Origin: Rhodococcus pseudokoreensis
Lineage (GTDB): Bacteria > Actinomycetota > Actinomycetes > Mycobacteriales > Mycobacteriaceae
Reading direction: 5' to 3'
Assembly (NCBI RefSeq): GCF_017068395.1
Contig: NZ_CP070619.1
Location: 7,068,001-7,132,000 of the forward strand
DNA length: 64,000 bases
Shown here piece after piece: positions 17,908-25,945 of this stretch. A model generated the notes under the pieces. It ran no database searches. It saw nothing but the letters and a program-made list of their open reading frames with translations, and had not been told where the DNA came from. Within the stretch, counting starts at the first letter, position 1; every line of letters starts with the position of its first letter. The translations under genes and the position numbers were made by a program.

Positions 17908-18021
17908 CGCCGTCGGGGGTTGACGAATGCAACCAGCGCGACCGCATTCACATTTCGCCTGCGAACACGCACGGGCGAGAGTTTCCGGGCAGGCCGCCCG
18001 CATTTCCGAAAGGGCACTGCT

Positions 18022-18558
18022 GTGTCGATCGATGGTCAGTTCGCCAACGTAAGCAAGAGGACCCGAGGGCTCGAGGCTCGACGGTCGTTGTTCTCCTCGA
18101 TCGTCGGAGGCGTGGGAGTCGTCGTTGTGACCGCCGGCCTTGTCGCCTGCGGCTCGGGTGAGTCCTCGTCGACCGCATCGGTAGCCACAACTACGACCAC
18201 CACCACGACCACAACAACCACGACCGCACGCCCGACGACGACGGTGCCCGTGACCACTCCGGTCGCGGTGGCGCCGGTGGCTCCGGTGCAGCCTGCGCCT
18301 GTCGCGCCGACCGCGAGCGCCCCCACGCTTGTACCGATGCCGGCTGTGGTCTGCATGAACCTGCAGACGGCGCAGAACACGATCCAGGCGGCTGGGGTCT
18401 TCTTCTCGCGCAGTGCCGATGCGACCGGCGCGGGACGGAAGCAGGTGCTCGACTCGAACTGGGTCGTCGTGGGTCAGCAGCCGTCGCCCGGTGAATTGAT
18501 CGGCGAAGGAGACGCTGTGCTGTCGGTTGTGAAGATCGGTGAGCCGAACAACTGCTGA
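18022..18558 (+). CDS. PASTA-like lipoprotein with polythreonine linker
   Basis: A 178-residue lipoprotein. GTG at 18022 has GAAAGGG 7 bases upstream; in-frame upstream starts lack this. A hydrophobic signal (VGGVGVVVVTAGLVAC) ends in a lipobox-like LVAC, so the cysteine should be lipidated and the protein anchored outside the membrane. A run of 13 Thr and a Pro/Ala/Val linker follow, then a C-terminal PASTA-like domain: MNLQTAQNTIQAAGVFF, DATGAGRKQVLDSNWVVV, and GQQPSPGELI. PASTA-type domains often bind peptidoglycan, so a cell-wall sensor or tether is plausible. Its promoter shares the element found upstream of the following operon, which suggests co-regulation. Confidence 0.82.
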   Translation: MSIDGQFANVSKRTRGLEARRSLFSSIVGGVGVVVVTAGLVACGSGESSSTASVATTTTTTTTTTTTTARPTTTVPVTTPVAVAPVAPVQPAPVAPTASAPTLVPMPAVVCMNLQTAQNTIQAAGVFFSRSADATGAGRKQVLDSNWVVVGQQPSPGELIGEGDAVLSVVKIGEPNNC

Positions 18559-19108
18559 GGCGTCCCGCAACTCGTAATGCACTGACACCGGCAGAGGCTA
18601 GGGGCGAAAGTCCCTATTTCGCACCGTCGTGTCGGTTGAACGGTGTATTGATCCGGTTTTGTTGGCGCGCAATTTATTAGCTACATCACCGTGGTTGGCG
18701 CGGATATGTGTGACGCCAGGTTTGTCTGGTATTAGTTTCAACTAACGGGTCCGAGGCGGGCGGCTGGCCGAGGGGTGGGGGTGTTGTCATTCGCTTGAAT
18801 GAATCTCGGTCGCTCCGACGCGTTGATCGGGAAACGTGTCGGAGGCGGGGTGTAATTTCGGCAGCATAGTTCGACGTTCAAAGAAATGAGGGGGACGGGC
18901 GCGCGTGGTCGACGCCGCCGATTCTGATGTGGCCGCAGTGCCGCCTGCTGGGCGACGCCGACGTCCGCGGTATCTGCGACTCGCTGTGCCGCTTACTGTT
19001 TCATCATCGCTCGTGTAACGCTCGTCGCAATGTCGCGATGGAATGTTCGATCTCCACACCTGGTTCCCCGTGCGTCTGCGCCCTATCGCGAGAGAAATTC
19101 GTGCCTCG
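18559..19108. other. Regulatory gap upstream of the vWA-tubulin-GTPase operon
   Basis: About 550 bases, more AT-rich than the neighbours near 18650-18750, with no supported gene. It contains the second palindromic element at 18724-18747. The 360 bases between that element and the first operon gene are long enough for a leader RNA, but I see no known riboswitch motif. Confidence 0.5.
18724..18747 (+). promoter_or_regulatory. Shared palindromic element, copy 2
   Basis: GTCTGGTA-T-TAGTTTCAACTA-A-CG. The arms TTAGTT and AACTAA around TC make a perfect 14-bp inverted repeat. It differs from copy 1 (17884-17907) at two positions. It is the only such element between the lipoprotein and the eight-gene operon, and is a good candidate for its control site. 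Confidence 0.6.
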
Positions 19109-19612
19109 ATGACCAATCCCTTCGACTTCAGCGATTACGAGACGTCTCGTGATCGCCCGTCCACCGACGCACCCTCGTCGTGGCCGGCTGCAGGCCAGTT
19201 CGGTTCGACCTCCGCCGACCCCTTCGGATCTCAGCCCACCGCGTTCGCCCCGACAGCGGCGGCGGAGCCCTTTGCTGCGGCGCCGAGTCCGCGGCCACGC
19301 GTCACGATTGCGCAGGGCGAGCCGCCGGTCATCTTGCTTGTGCTGGCCGGATTGGTGGCGGTAGCCGGACTGACTCTCGCGATCGTTCTCGGTTCGATCA
19401 CCGCCTTTGCGGTCCTCGCGTGGGTGCTCGCCGGCCCGGTCGCGTTCGCACTGCTCGCCCGGTTCACCGTGCTCGACACGGTTCAGCGGGCGATGCCCGT
19501 GTACTCGAGGTCGAAGGGTGCTGAGCGGGGATATTGGGTGGTCGCTGTCCTTGCACTGGCGGGAATCGTGGCGAGCGCGTGGCACATTGCGGAATGGGCG
19601 GGTCGACTGTGA
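19109..19612 (+). CDS. Small membrane protein, first gene of operon
   Basis: A 167-residue protein. ATG at 19109 begins a disordered N-terminal part rich in Ser, Pro, Ala and Phe, with repeated DPFG/PFAAA-like motifs similar to the C-terminal tail of the next protein. Then come three hydrophobic helices: about 72-92 (VILLVLAGLVAVAGLTLAIVL), 95-114 and 143-161. There is no known domain. The stop overlaps the next start as GTGA, so the two are translationally coupled. It is probably a membrane partner of the vWA protein. Confidence 0.78.
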   Translation: MTNPFDFSDYETSRDRPSTDAPSSWPAAGQFGSTSADPFGSQPTAFAPTAAAEPFAAAPSPRPRVTIAQGEPPVILLVLAGLVAVAGLTLAIVLGSITAFAVLAWVLAGPVAFALLARFTVLDTVQRAMPVYSRSKGAERGYWVVAVLALAGIVASAWHIAEWAGRL

Positions 19613-22320
19613 AGAAGGTAGCCGCTTTCGCGGCGATGATGCTCGTGCCGTTGCTGCTGGCGATCCCGACGGCATCCGCGGCCCCGACGACCGCGGCGGT
19701 CGGCGATTTCGGTGGATGCCTGGCCGCGCAGCAACAGGGCGACCTGCTGCTCATGGTCGATCAGTCCGGCAGCCTCCAGGGTTCCGACCCCGACGCGGCG
19801 CGTGTGTCCGCCGCCAACTACCTGCTCGAACAGCTCAACACGTTCGGTGGGTCCGCGGGTGTGGAACTCAACGTGGCGATCGCCGGATTCTCCGACGACT
19901 TCACCGTCCACGCACCGTGGACCCGACTCGACAACGGTTCGCTGCCCGCCCTGCAGGGCGAGGTGGAAAAGTTCCGGACCCGCACCGACGGCATCGACAC
20001 CGACTACTGGAACGCGCTCGACGGTGCCCGACGCACGCTCGCGGAACGCGACGGCGAATCGGCGACCAACCGCTGCCAGGCGGTGGCGTGGTTCTCCGAC
20101 GGAAAGCTCGACTTCACCGTCCGTGACGCCGAGAAGCCCTACTCGCCGGGAGTTTCCCTGGGCAGCGATCAGGGCGTCCAACAGGTTGTCGCCGCCGCCC
20201 GGGAGTCGATCTGTCGCCCCGCCGGCATCGCCGATCAGCTGCGCTCGTCGGGAATCGTCACGTTCGCGGTGGGCCTCGCCGCGGGCACCGCGCAGCCCAG
20301 CGACTTCGACCTGATGCGGTCGATCGCCACCGGCGGCGACGGTGCGTGCGGCAAGGCCACGTCGTCGTCGCCCGGCGACTTCTACCTCGCGCAGAACATC
20401 GACGACCTGCTGTTCGCGTTCGACGCGTTCAGCACACCCGGTCAGGCGCCGATCGAGGGCGAGACCGGTGTCTGTGTCGTAAGTGTGTGCGACGAGGCGC
20501 AGCACCGCTTCGTGCTCGACGACTCGATCAGCTCGGTCACCGTGCTCGGCTCGGCCGACGCGGAGGGGCTGATCCCGACGTTGATCGCTCCGAGCGGGGC
20601 CCAGTTGGCACTCGACCGTGCCGGTGCACCCACCACGGCAACACTGGACGGCGCCCAGGTGGCGTACCGGTGGATGTCGCCCCGATCGGTCAGCTTCACG
20701 ATGACCAAGTCCGACGACTCCGCGCAGTGGCAGGGCATGTGGGCCCTCGTGTTCGTCGATCCCGACGGCTCCAGCCCGCTGGCCCGCTCCAAGACGAACA
20801 TCCACATCTCGGGCAACCTGTTCCCGGCCTGGCTCGGAATGGACACGTCGGCCGTCCACAGCGGTGAGAAGACGTCCGCCATCCGGCTGGGCATCGTCGA
20901 CTCCGACAGGAATGCGATCGACCCCTCCGACCTGTTGGGTAGCGCCGCCCTGTCGGTGTCGCTGACCGACGCGGGGAACGTCGATCACCCGCTGGTCGAT
21001 CGGATTGCCAAGGAGCGCATCGGCGATCCCGTCGAACTCGATTTCACCGACGTTCCGCCGGGGGCTGCGACGCTGCGCCTTACACTCGATGTGACGACGG
21101 CCGACGCCCGGTCCGCCGCTGGTGAGGTCATCGCCCCGGGTACGGCGTTGACGCCGCAGTTCGTCGATGTCCCGCTCACGGTGTCGCCGCCGATCGGCTA
21201 CCCCGTCGTGCCGTCGACGGTCGATTTCGGCACCGTCGAGGGCGCAGGACAGTTCGCCGCGAGCATCCCGATCACCGGTCCCGGGTGCGTGTGGTTCGAC
21301 GGGGCCGCACCGGTCGCGCTCGATTCCGTGCCCGACGGCGTCGGTGACGTCGGCGTCTCGGCCGGGTCGGCGCCGTCCGCTGCGAACTGCCTCGAGATTG
21401 GTGAGGGCCAGCAGGCGAGTCTTCCCGTCGACCTGTCCGTTCCGGCCGCGGGCAACGGCTCCCTCAACGGGTCGATTCCGCTGATGATGTCCCCTCCCGG
21501 TGAGCCCGACCGCGCGCTGCCGATCAACGTCGCCTTCACCGCGGAGCTGCAGAAGCCGCTCAACAGCGGCCGGTTCTGGCTCGTGTTCGTCCTGGTCCTC
21601 CTGTTCAGCATTGCCGTGCCGCCGCTGCTGCTCTACGGGGTCAAGTGGTGGACGGCCCGCATCCCGGCGAAGACCCTCAAAGCGATGCGCGTCGGTGTCA
21701 CGATCGAGGGCGGGCAGGTTCTGCGGGACGGTGCCGAGTTCGGCATCCGCGAGAGCGACCTGAGTCAGCTCGTGCGCGGCCTGAACAAACCCGCGCGCAG
21801 CCTGGACGTCGAGGGTGTGGAGTTGCGCACTCGGATCGGTCTGTCGCCGTTCGGGCCCGGGTACGTCGTCGCGCAGCAGCCCGGACTCGTCGCAGCGTCC
21901 GGAGCCGAACCGTCGGTCGACCGGCGCACGGGCGCCGCGCGACTTCCGCTGGCCATCCACAACAACTGGGTGGTGCTGCACGACCCGGACGGTCCGGCGA
22001 ACCTGGCGACCGTGCTGCTTCTCGTCGGTGCCGACGCGACGGACGACAGCAACCGCCGACTGGTCGCCGACCTGGTGCGCAAGGTGCCGGGCCGGGTCGC
22101 CGACCTGAGGGCCGCGCACCCCGGCTCGACCCCGTCCGCGACGCCGCCGAGTGCACCACCGTCGTCGGACCCCTTCGGTGCTCCCGCCCCGACGTTCGGC
22201 GCGGCACCCTCCTGGGACGCGGCCCCGACGTTCGGCGGTACGGCACAGAGCGGCGCGGGTGCCCCTGCCCGCTCGTCCGCCGCCGACCCCTTCGATCCGT
22301 TCCGGCCTCCCGGTTCCTGA
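19609..22320 (+). CDS. Membrane-anchored vWA-domain protein
   Basis: A 903-residue protein. GTG at 19609 overlaps the upstream stop (GTGA) and gives a clean export signal (VKKVAAFAAMMLVPLLLAIP, cleavage near TASA). The vWA domain begins at once, with an intact MIDAS motif DQSGS (Asp51, Ser53, Ser55) for metal-dependent ligand binding. Beta-sandwich-like segments fill about 290-640. A single transmembrane helix (about 656-676, FWLVFVLVLLFSIAVPPLLL) is followed by a 220-residue cytosolic part with a Pro/Ala-rich tail containing DPFG motifs. This topology puts the vWA outside and a tail inside, facing the tubulin-like and GTPase products of the same operon. A sensor or scaffold role is inferred. 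Confidence 0.85.
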   Translation: MKKVAAFAAMMLVPLLLAIPTASAAPTTAAVGDFGGCLAAQQQGDLLLMVDQSGSLQGSDPDAARVSAANYLLEQLNTFGGSAGVELNVAIAGFSDDFTVHAPWTRLDNGSLPALQGEVEKFRTRTDGIDTDYWNALDGARRTLAERDGESATNRCQAVAWFSDGKLDFTVRDAEKPYSPGVSLGSDQGVQQVVAAARESICRPAGIADQLRSSGIVTFAVGLAAGTAQPSDFDLMRSIATGGDGACGKATSSSPGDFYLAQNIDDLLFAFDAFSTPGQAPIEGETGVCVVSVCDEAQHRFVLDDSISSVTVLGSADAEGLIPTLIAPSGAQLALDRAGAPTTATLDGAQVAYRWMSPRSVSFTMTKSDDSAQWQGMWALVFVDPDGSSPLARSKTNIHISGNLFPAWLGMDTSAVHSGEKTSAIRLGIVDSDRNAIDPSDLLGSAALSVSLTDAGNVDHPLVDRIAKERIGDPVELDFTDVPPGAATLRLTLDVTTADARSAAGEVIAPGTALTPQFVDVPLTVSPPIGYPVVPSTVDFGTVEGAGQFAASIPITGPGCVWFDGAAPVALDSVPDGVGDVGVSAGSAPSAANCLEIGEGQQASLPVDLSVPAAGNGSLNGSIPLMMSPPGEPDRALPINVAFTAELQKPLNSGRFWLVFVLVLLFSIAVPPLLLYGVKWWTARIPAKTLKAMRVGVTIEGGQVLRDGAEFGIRESDLSQLVRGLNKPARSLDVEGVELRTRIGLSPFGPGYVVAQQPGLVAASGAEPSVDRRTGAARLPLAIHNNWVVLHDPDGPANLATVLLLVGADATDDSNRRLVADLVRKVPGRVADLRAAHPGSTPSATPPSAPPSSDPFGAPAPTFGAAPSWDAAPTFGGTAQSGAGAPARSSAADPFDPFRPPGS

Positions 22321-22368
22321 CCCGGATCGTCCTCGACTTCAAGCTCTCTCTTCTGTGAAAGGACCGTA

Positions 22369-25300
22369 ATGAGGCGGTTTCTCGTAGTCGGTTGCGGTGG
22401 TTCCGGCGCTGTCACCCTCGCGTACATGATGGATCAGTTGCGCTCGGATCTCGCTGCGGCGGGCGTCGACCGGATCCCCGGCGGGTGGCAGTTCGTCAGC
22501 ATCGACGTGCCGACGGCTCCCGAGGCGGGGCCCGACGGCCTCGACAACGTCCGCGACCAGGGCGGCTTCTACTTCGGCAGCGGCCCGCAGGGTGACTCGT
22601 ACGCGGTGCTGGACAATGCGCTGACCAACCAGCTCACCGCGAAGCAGAGCCTCGACGAGATCGCCACCTGGGCGCCGCGCGACCCGTCGTCGGTGACGGT
22701 GCCGATCGGATCGGGTGCGGGCCAGTACCGCTCACTCGGCCGGATGATCACCCTGAGCAAGGCCGGCGGGATCCGAGACACCCTGCAGCGGGCGTGGGAT
22801 CAGCTGTCGACGGTCGAGACGGCCAGCCAGATGTCTTCGCTCAACGTGCCCGGCGGCGGGTCCTTCGAGCAGGGTGAGTCGCCGATCGTGCTCGTGGTGT
22901 CGTCGATGGCCGGCGGCGCCGGTGCGTCCATGGCCCTCGACGTGTGCCGGCTGCTCACGCTCATCCCGGGACTCGACCCGCGTCTGATGGGCGTGTTCAT
23001 GGTGGCGCCCGACATCTTCGACGGACTCGGCAAGAGCGCGACCACCGGTGTCCGCGCCAACGCGCTGGCGATGCTCGGCGAGATCGTCGCCAGCCAGCTC
23101 GGGTCGGCGCGCGAACACGACGTGGAGATCCTGCGCGCACTCGGCCAGCAGCACGGCGCCGGCGAGAAGGTTCCGTTCGCGCGGGTGTTCCCGGTGGGCC
23201 GCAAGGTCGGTGTGGAGGGCGCACCGTTCGGCGACGGATCCCAGAAGGCGATCTACCGCGGCCTGGCCCGCGGCCTGGCCGGGATGATGATGAGCGGCGC
23301 GGCCACCCGTCAGTTCGTGCAGTACGACCTCACCAACGGTGCGGGACTGCCGGGCCAGCGGGAGAACATCGGGTGGGGCGGGCAGTGGGACAACCTGCCG
23401 TGGGGAACCTACGGTTTCTCGAGCCTGAGCATGGGCCGCGACCGGTACGCCGAGTACTCGGCGCAGCGGCTGGCCCGCAGCGCCGTCGACCGCCTCCTCG
23501 ACGGCCACCGGTCGCCGGGCAGCCCCGTGTCGGACGAGGATCAGGTCAACTCGATTCTCGACGGTCAGTGGAACAGCCTGCTCGCGGCGATGGGGCTCCC
23601 GGTCGCCCACGCCGACGCGCGGGGCGCGCAGATGGGGGTGGGCGCCTGGCTCACGTCCGTGGTGCTGCCGTCCGCCGACGCCACCCGGATGGCCGGGCAG
23701 ACGGTGGAACTCGAACTGCGCGGACACCTTCCGTCGGGTTCCGGTCTGGTCGCGGGGCAGTGGGTTCCGGAGATCCGGCAGGCGCTGGGACGACGCCGGC
23801 AGGCGCTGACGACTTCGGCCGAGCAGCACGCGGTCGCGCACGCATACATGTGGCACAAGGGTCTTGTGGACCGGATCGAGGCGACGGTCGGCAGGTCGAT
23901 CGCCCAGCTCGGTCTCCCGTACGCCACCGCGCTGGTCAGCCGCCTGCTCACATACTGCAAGGATTCGGTGCGGACCGGTGCCGAGGACCTGTCGCGGCGC
24001 GGGCCGGAGGACATCACGGCGCAGACCGCCGATGCGACGCAGGTGCTCACCAACCTCAAGGGCAGCATCGAGAGTGACGCGGAGATCCTCGATCGGATCG
24101 TCGCCGACTGCCGCGACAACGTGTACCGCCAGCTGTATGCGTCGCTGTCCGGCAAGGTCGCCGAGGTGGTTGCCGCGCTGGTGCCGGAGGTCCTGCAGCC
24201 GCTGCTCGACGCGTTGAACGAGGAGCAGACCGCGCTGCGTCGCGCCCGGAACAAGCCCGCCAGCGACGTCGGGCTCGCCCGGCTCGCGACGGATCAGTAC
24301 GGCGCCTGGCCCGCCGACAAGGCCGACCGGGTGCCGAAGCGGTTCGCGGAAGCCAACAACGAGGTGATGCTGACTCCGTCGGCGGACTTCATGGATCAGT
24401 ATCGCGGCGACCTCCCGCTCGCGGTGACGGCCTCCGAGACCGGGACGCCCCCGTTCGCGGCGGCGGTCGAGCAGGCGGTCGCGAGCGTGGTCACGGGTCT
24501 GTGGACGACGGTCGACGGCACCCGGGCCCCGGGGGAGGACCACTCTCTCGTCGAGCGCACGGCGGCCTGGCGGTCGCGCGCGTTCCCGATCGACCCGAAC
24601 ACCCGGGAGGCGCTGGTGCCGTCGTCGGCGCGCTACGACGTGCACGTGCGTCCCGTCGAGTTGCTCGATCGGGCACGGAAGTTCGTCGGCCGCACCGGCG
24701 AATCGTTCGACCGGTTCTGCCGGGTGTCGCTCCGCGAGTACATCGAGGACCACACCGTGCCCGCGTATGCGATCGAGGAGCGGCGGGACCGCCTGCGGCG
24801 CAAGTTCACCGAGGCGCTCTCGCTCGCGCGGCCGCTGGCCAGCGTCAACCAGCAGGCGCTCGAGGCGCTGCACCCGGGGCAGCAGGTGGAGTACCGCTAC
24901 AAGTTCACGTCGGTGCCGTTCCTCAACTTGCCGGTCGCGGACACGCTCTCGCAGGTGCTGCAGAAGGACCCGATGATCGATCACGAGACGGAGGGGGAGT
25001 TCGCGCGGCTGCTGTCCGACGAGGATCGGCTCACGCGTATCGACATCTTCGGCTCGTACCCCAACTACTCCCCGCTGGCGTACGACTCGGTGCTCGGGCC
25101 CGCCGCCAAGCAGTGGGCGGATTCGACGCCGGCGCAGCAGGAGTCGTTCTGGAGGTGGCGCCGGTCGCGTCCGCTGGCCGCATCGCTGCCGATGCACCGC
25201 GACGAACGCCGCGCGATGACGGCGGGGTGGTTCCTCGGGCTGGCGATCGGGCAGGTGCGGTTGCCCGCGGCCCCCTACGACGAACCCGTCCGGGTGTGGG

Positions 25301-25944
25301 ACGCCGGCATCGGCGACTGGGTGGACTTCCCGAACCCGCTGCTGACGCCGCCGTCCCGGTTCACGGTGAGCAACGACTGGCTTCCGGCGGTGCTCGAATC
25401 GGTGTTGCTCGCGATGGCGCAGTCGCACGAGCCGCCGGTCATGCATTCGATGCTGCCCTACCGGGCGCTGCGCGCGGTCTACGACTCGTCCGCGGAAGAC
25501 CCGGTCAGCGGCATCCACGAGGTGTCCGCGAAGGCGCGGCTCACCAACTGGCTGCGCACCGGTGTGCCGGTCACCGGCTGGCAGTCGCAGGTGGAGAACA
25601 CCGGACCGGAATTCTCGGTCGCCGAGCGAGCCGGCAACGCCGTCGCCTGGCTGTCCAAGATCCGTGACCTCATCGGCGTGCACTACATGGAACCCGGGCA
25701 GGACGGGGCACCCGGCGGGGGCGCACTGTCGGTCGTCGGGTTGCGGGAACACGCCTCGCAGACACCGATCTTCCGGGACATCGCACCGGACGTGTATTGG
25801 GCGACGGGCGAATTGATCGGCCTCGTCGAGGAGTGCAAGGTCCGCGCGGAACGACCCGAGCAGCCGAACCACGCTCCGGTACTCGCCGCCGCACCGACCG
25901 CGATGGCGCACGCCCTCGTCCTCCCCGACGCCGGTCAGTTCTGA
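22369..25944 (+). CDS. Tubulin/FtsZ-superfamily protein (Tubulin_2-like)
   Basis: A 1191-residue protein with a good AAAGGA site upstream of ATG 22369. The N-terminal GTPase domain has the glycine loop VVGCGGSG (7-13) and, at 177-187, VSSMAGGAGASM, which corresponds to the GGGTGSG signature of tubulin/FtsZ (GGAGAS at 182-187). Large tubulin-like proteins of this type (Tubulin_2 in domain databases, as I recall) are far longer than FtsZ (about 400), with a long helical C-terminal region whose function is unknown. The T4-like loop is altered, so GTP hydrolysis and polymerisation need to be tested. It sits in the middle of the conserved-looking operon, one base before the next gene. Confidence 0.8.
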   Translation: MRRFLVVGCGGSGAVTLAYMMDQLRSDLAAAGVDRIPGGWQFVSIDVPTAPEAGPDGLDNVRDQGGFYFGSGPQGDSYAVLDNALTNQLTAKQSLDEIATWAPRDPSSVTVPIGSGAGQYRSLGRMITLSKAGGIRDTLQRAWDQLSTVETASQMSSLNVPGGGSFEQGESPIVLVVSSMAGGAGASMALDVCRLLTLIPGLDPRLMGVFMVAPDIFDGLGKSATTGVRANALAMLGEIVASQLGSAREHDVEILRALGQQHGAGEKVPFARVFPVGRKVGVEGAPFGDGSQKAIYRGLARGLAGMMMSGAATRQFVQYDLTNGAGLPGQRENIGWGGQWDNLPWGTYGFSSLSMGRDRYAEYSAQRLARSAVDRLLDGHRSPGSPVSDEDQVNSILDGQWNSLLAAMGLPVAHADARGAQMGVGAWLTSVVLPSADATRMAGQTVELELRGHLPSGSGLVAGQWVPEIRQALGRRRQALTTSAEQHAVAHAYMWHKGLVDRIEATVGRSIAQLGLPYATALVSRLLTYCKDSVRTGAEDLSRRGPEDITAQTADATQVLTNLKGSIESDAEILDRIVADCRDNVYRQLYASLSGKVAEVVAALVPEVLQPLLDALNEEQTALRRARNKPASDVGLARLATDQYGAWPADKADRVPKRFAEANNEVMLTPSADFMDQYRGDLPLAVTASETGTPPFAAAVEQAVASVVTGLWTTVDGTRAPGEDHSLVERTAAWRSRAFPIDPNTREALVPSSARYDVHVRPVELLDRARKFVGRTGESFDRFCRVSLREYIEDHTVPAYAIEERRDRLRRKFTEALSLARPLASVNQQALEALHPGQQVEYRYKFTSVPFLNLPVADTLSQVLQKDPMIDHETEGEFARLLSDEDRLTRIDIFGSYPNYSPLAYDSVLGPAAKQWADSTPAQQESFWRWRRSRPLAASLPMHRDERRAMTAGWFLGLAIGQVRLPAAPYDEPVRVWDAGIGDWVDFPNPLLTPPSRFTVSNDWLPAVLESVLLAMAQSHEPPVMHSMLPYRALRAVYDSSAEDPVSGIHEVSAKARLTNWLRTGVPVTGWQSQVENTGPEFSVAERAGNAVAWLSKIRDLIGVHYMEPGQDGAPGGGALSVVGLREHASQTPIFRDIAPDVYWATGELIGLVEECKVRAERPEQPNHAPVLAAAPTAMAHALVLPDAGQF

Positions 25945-25945
25945 C

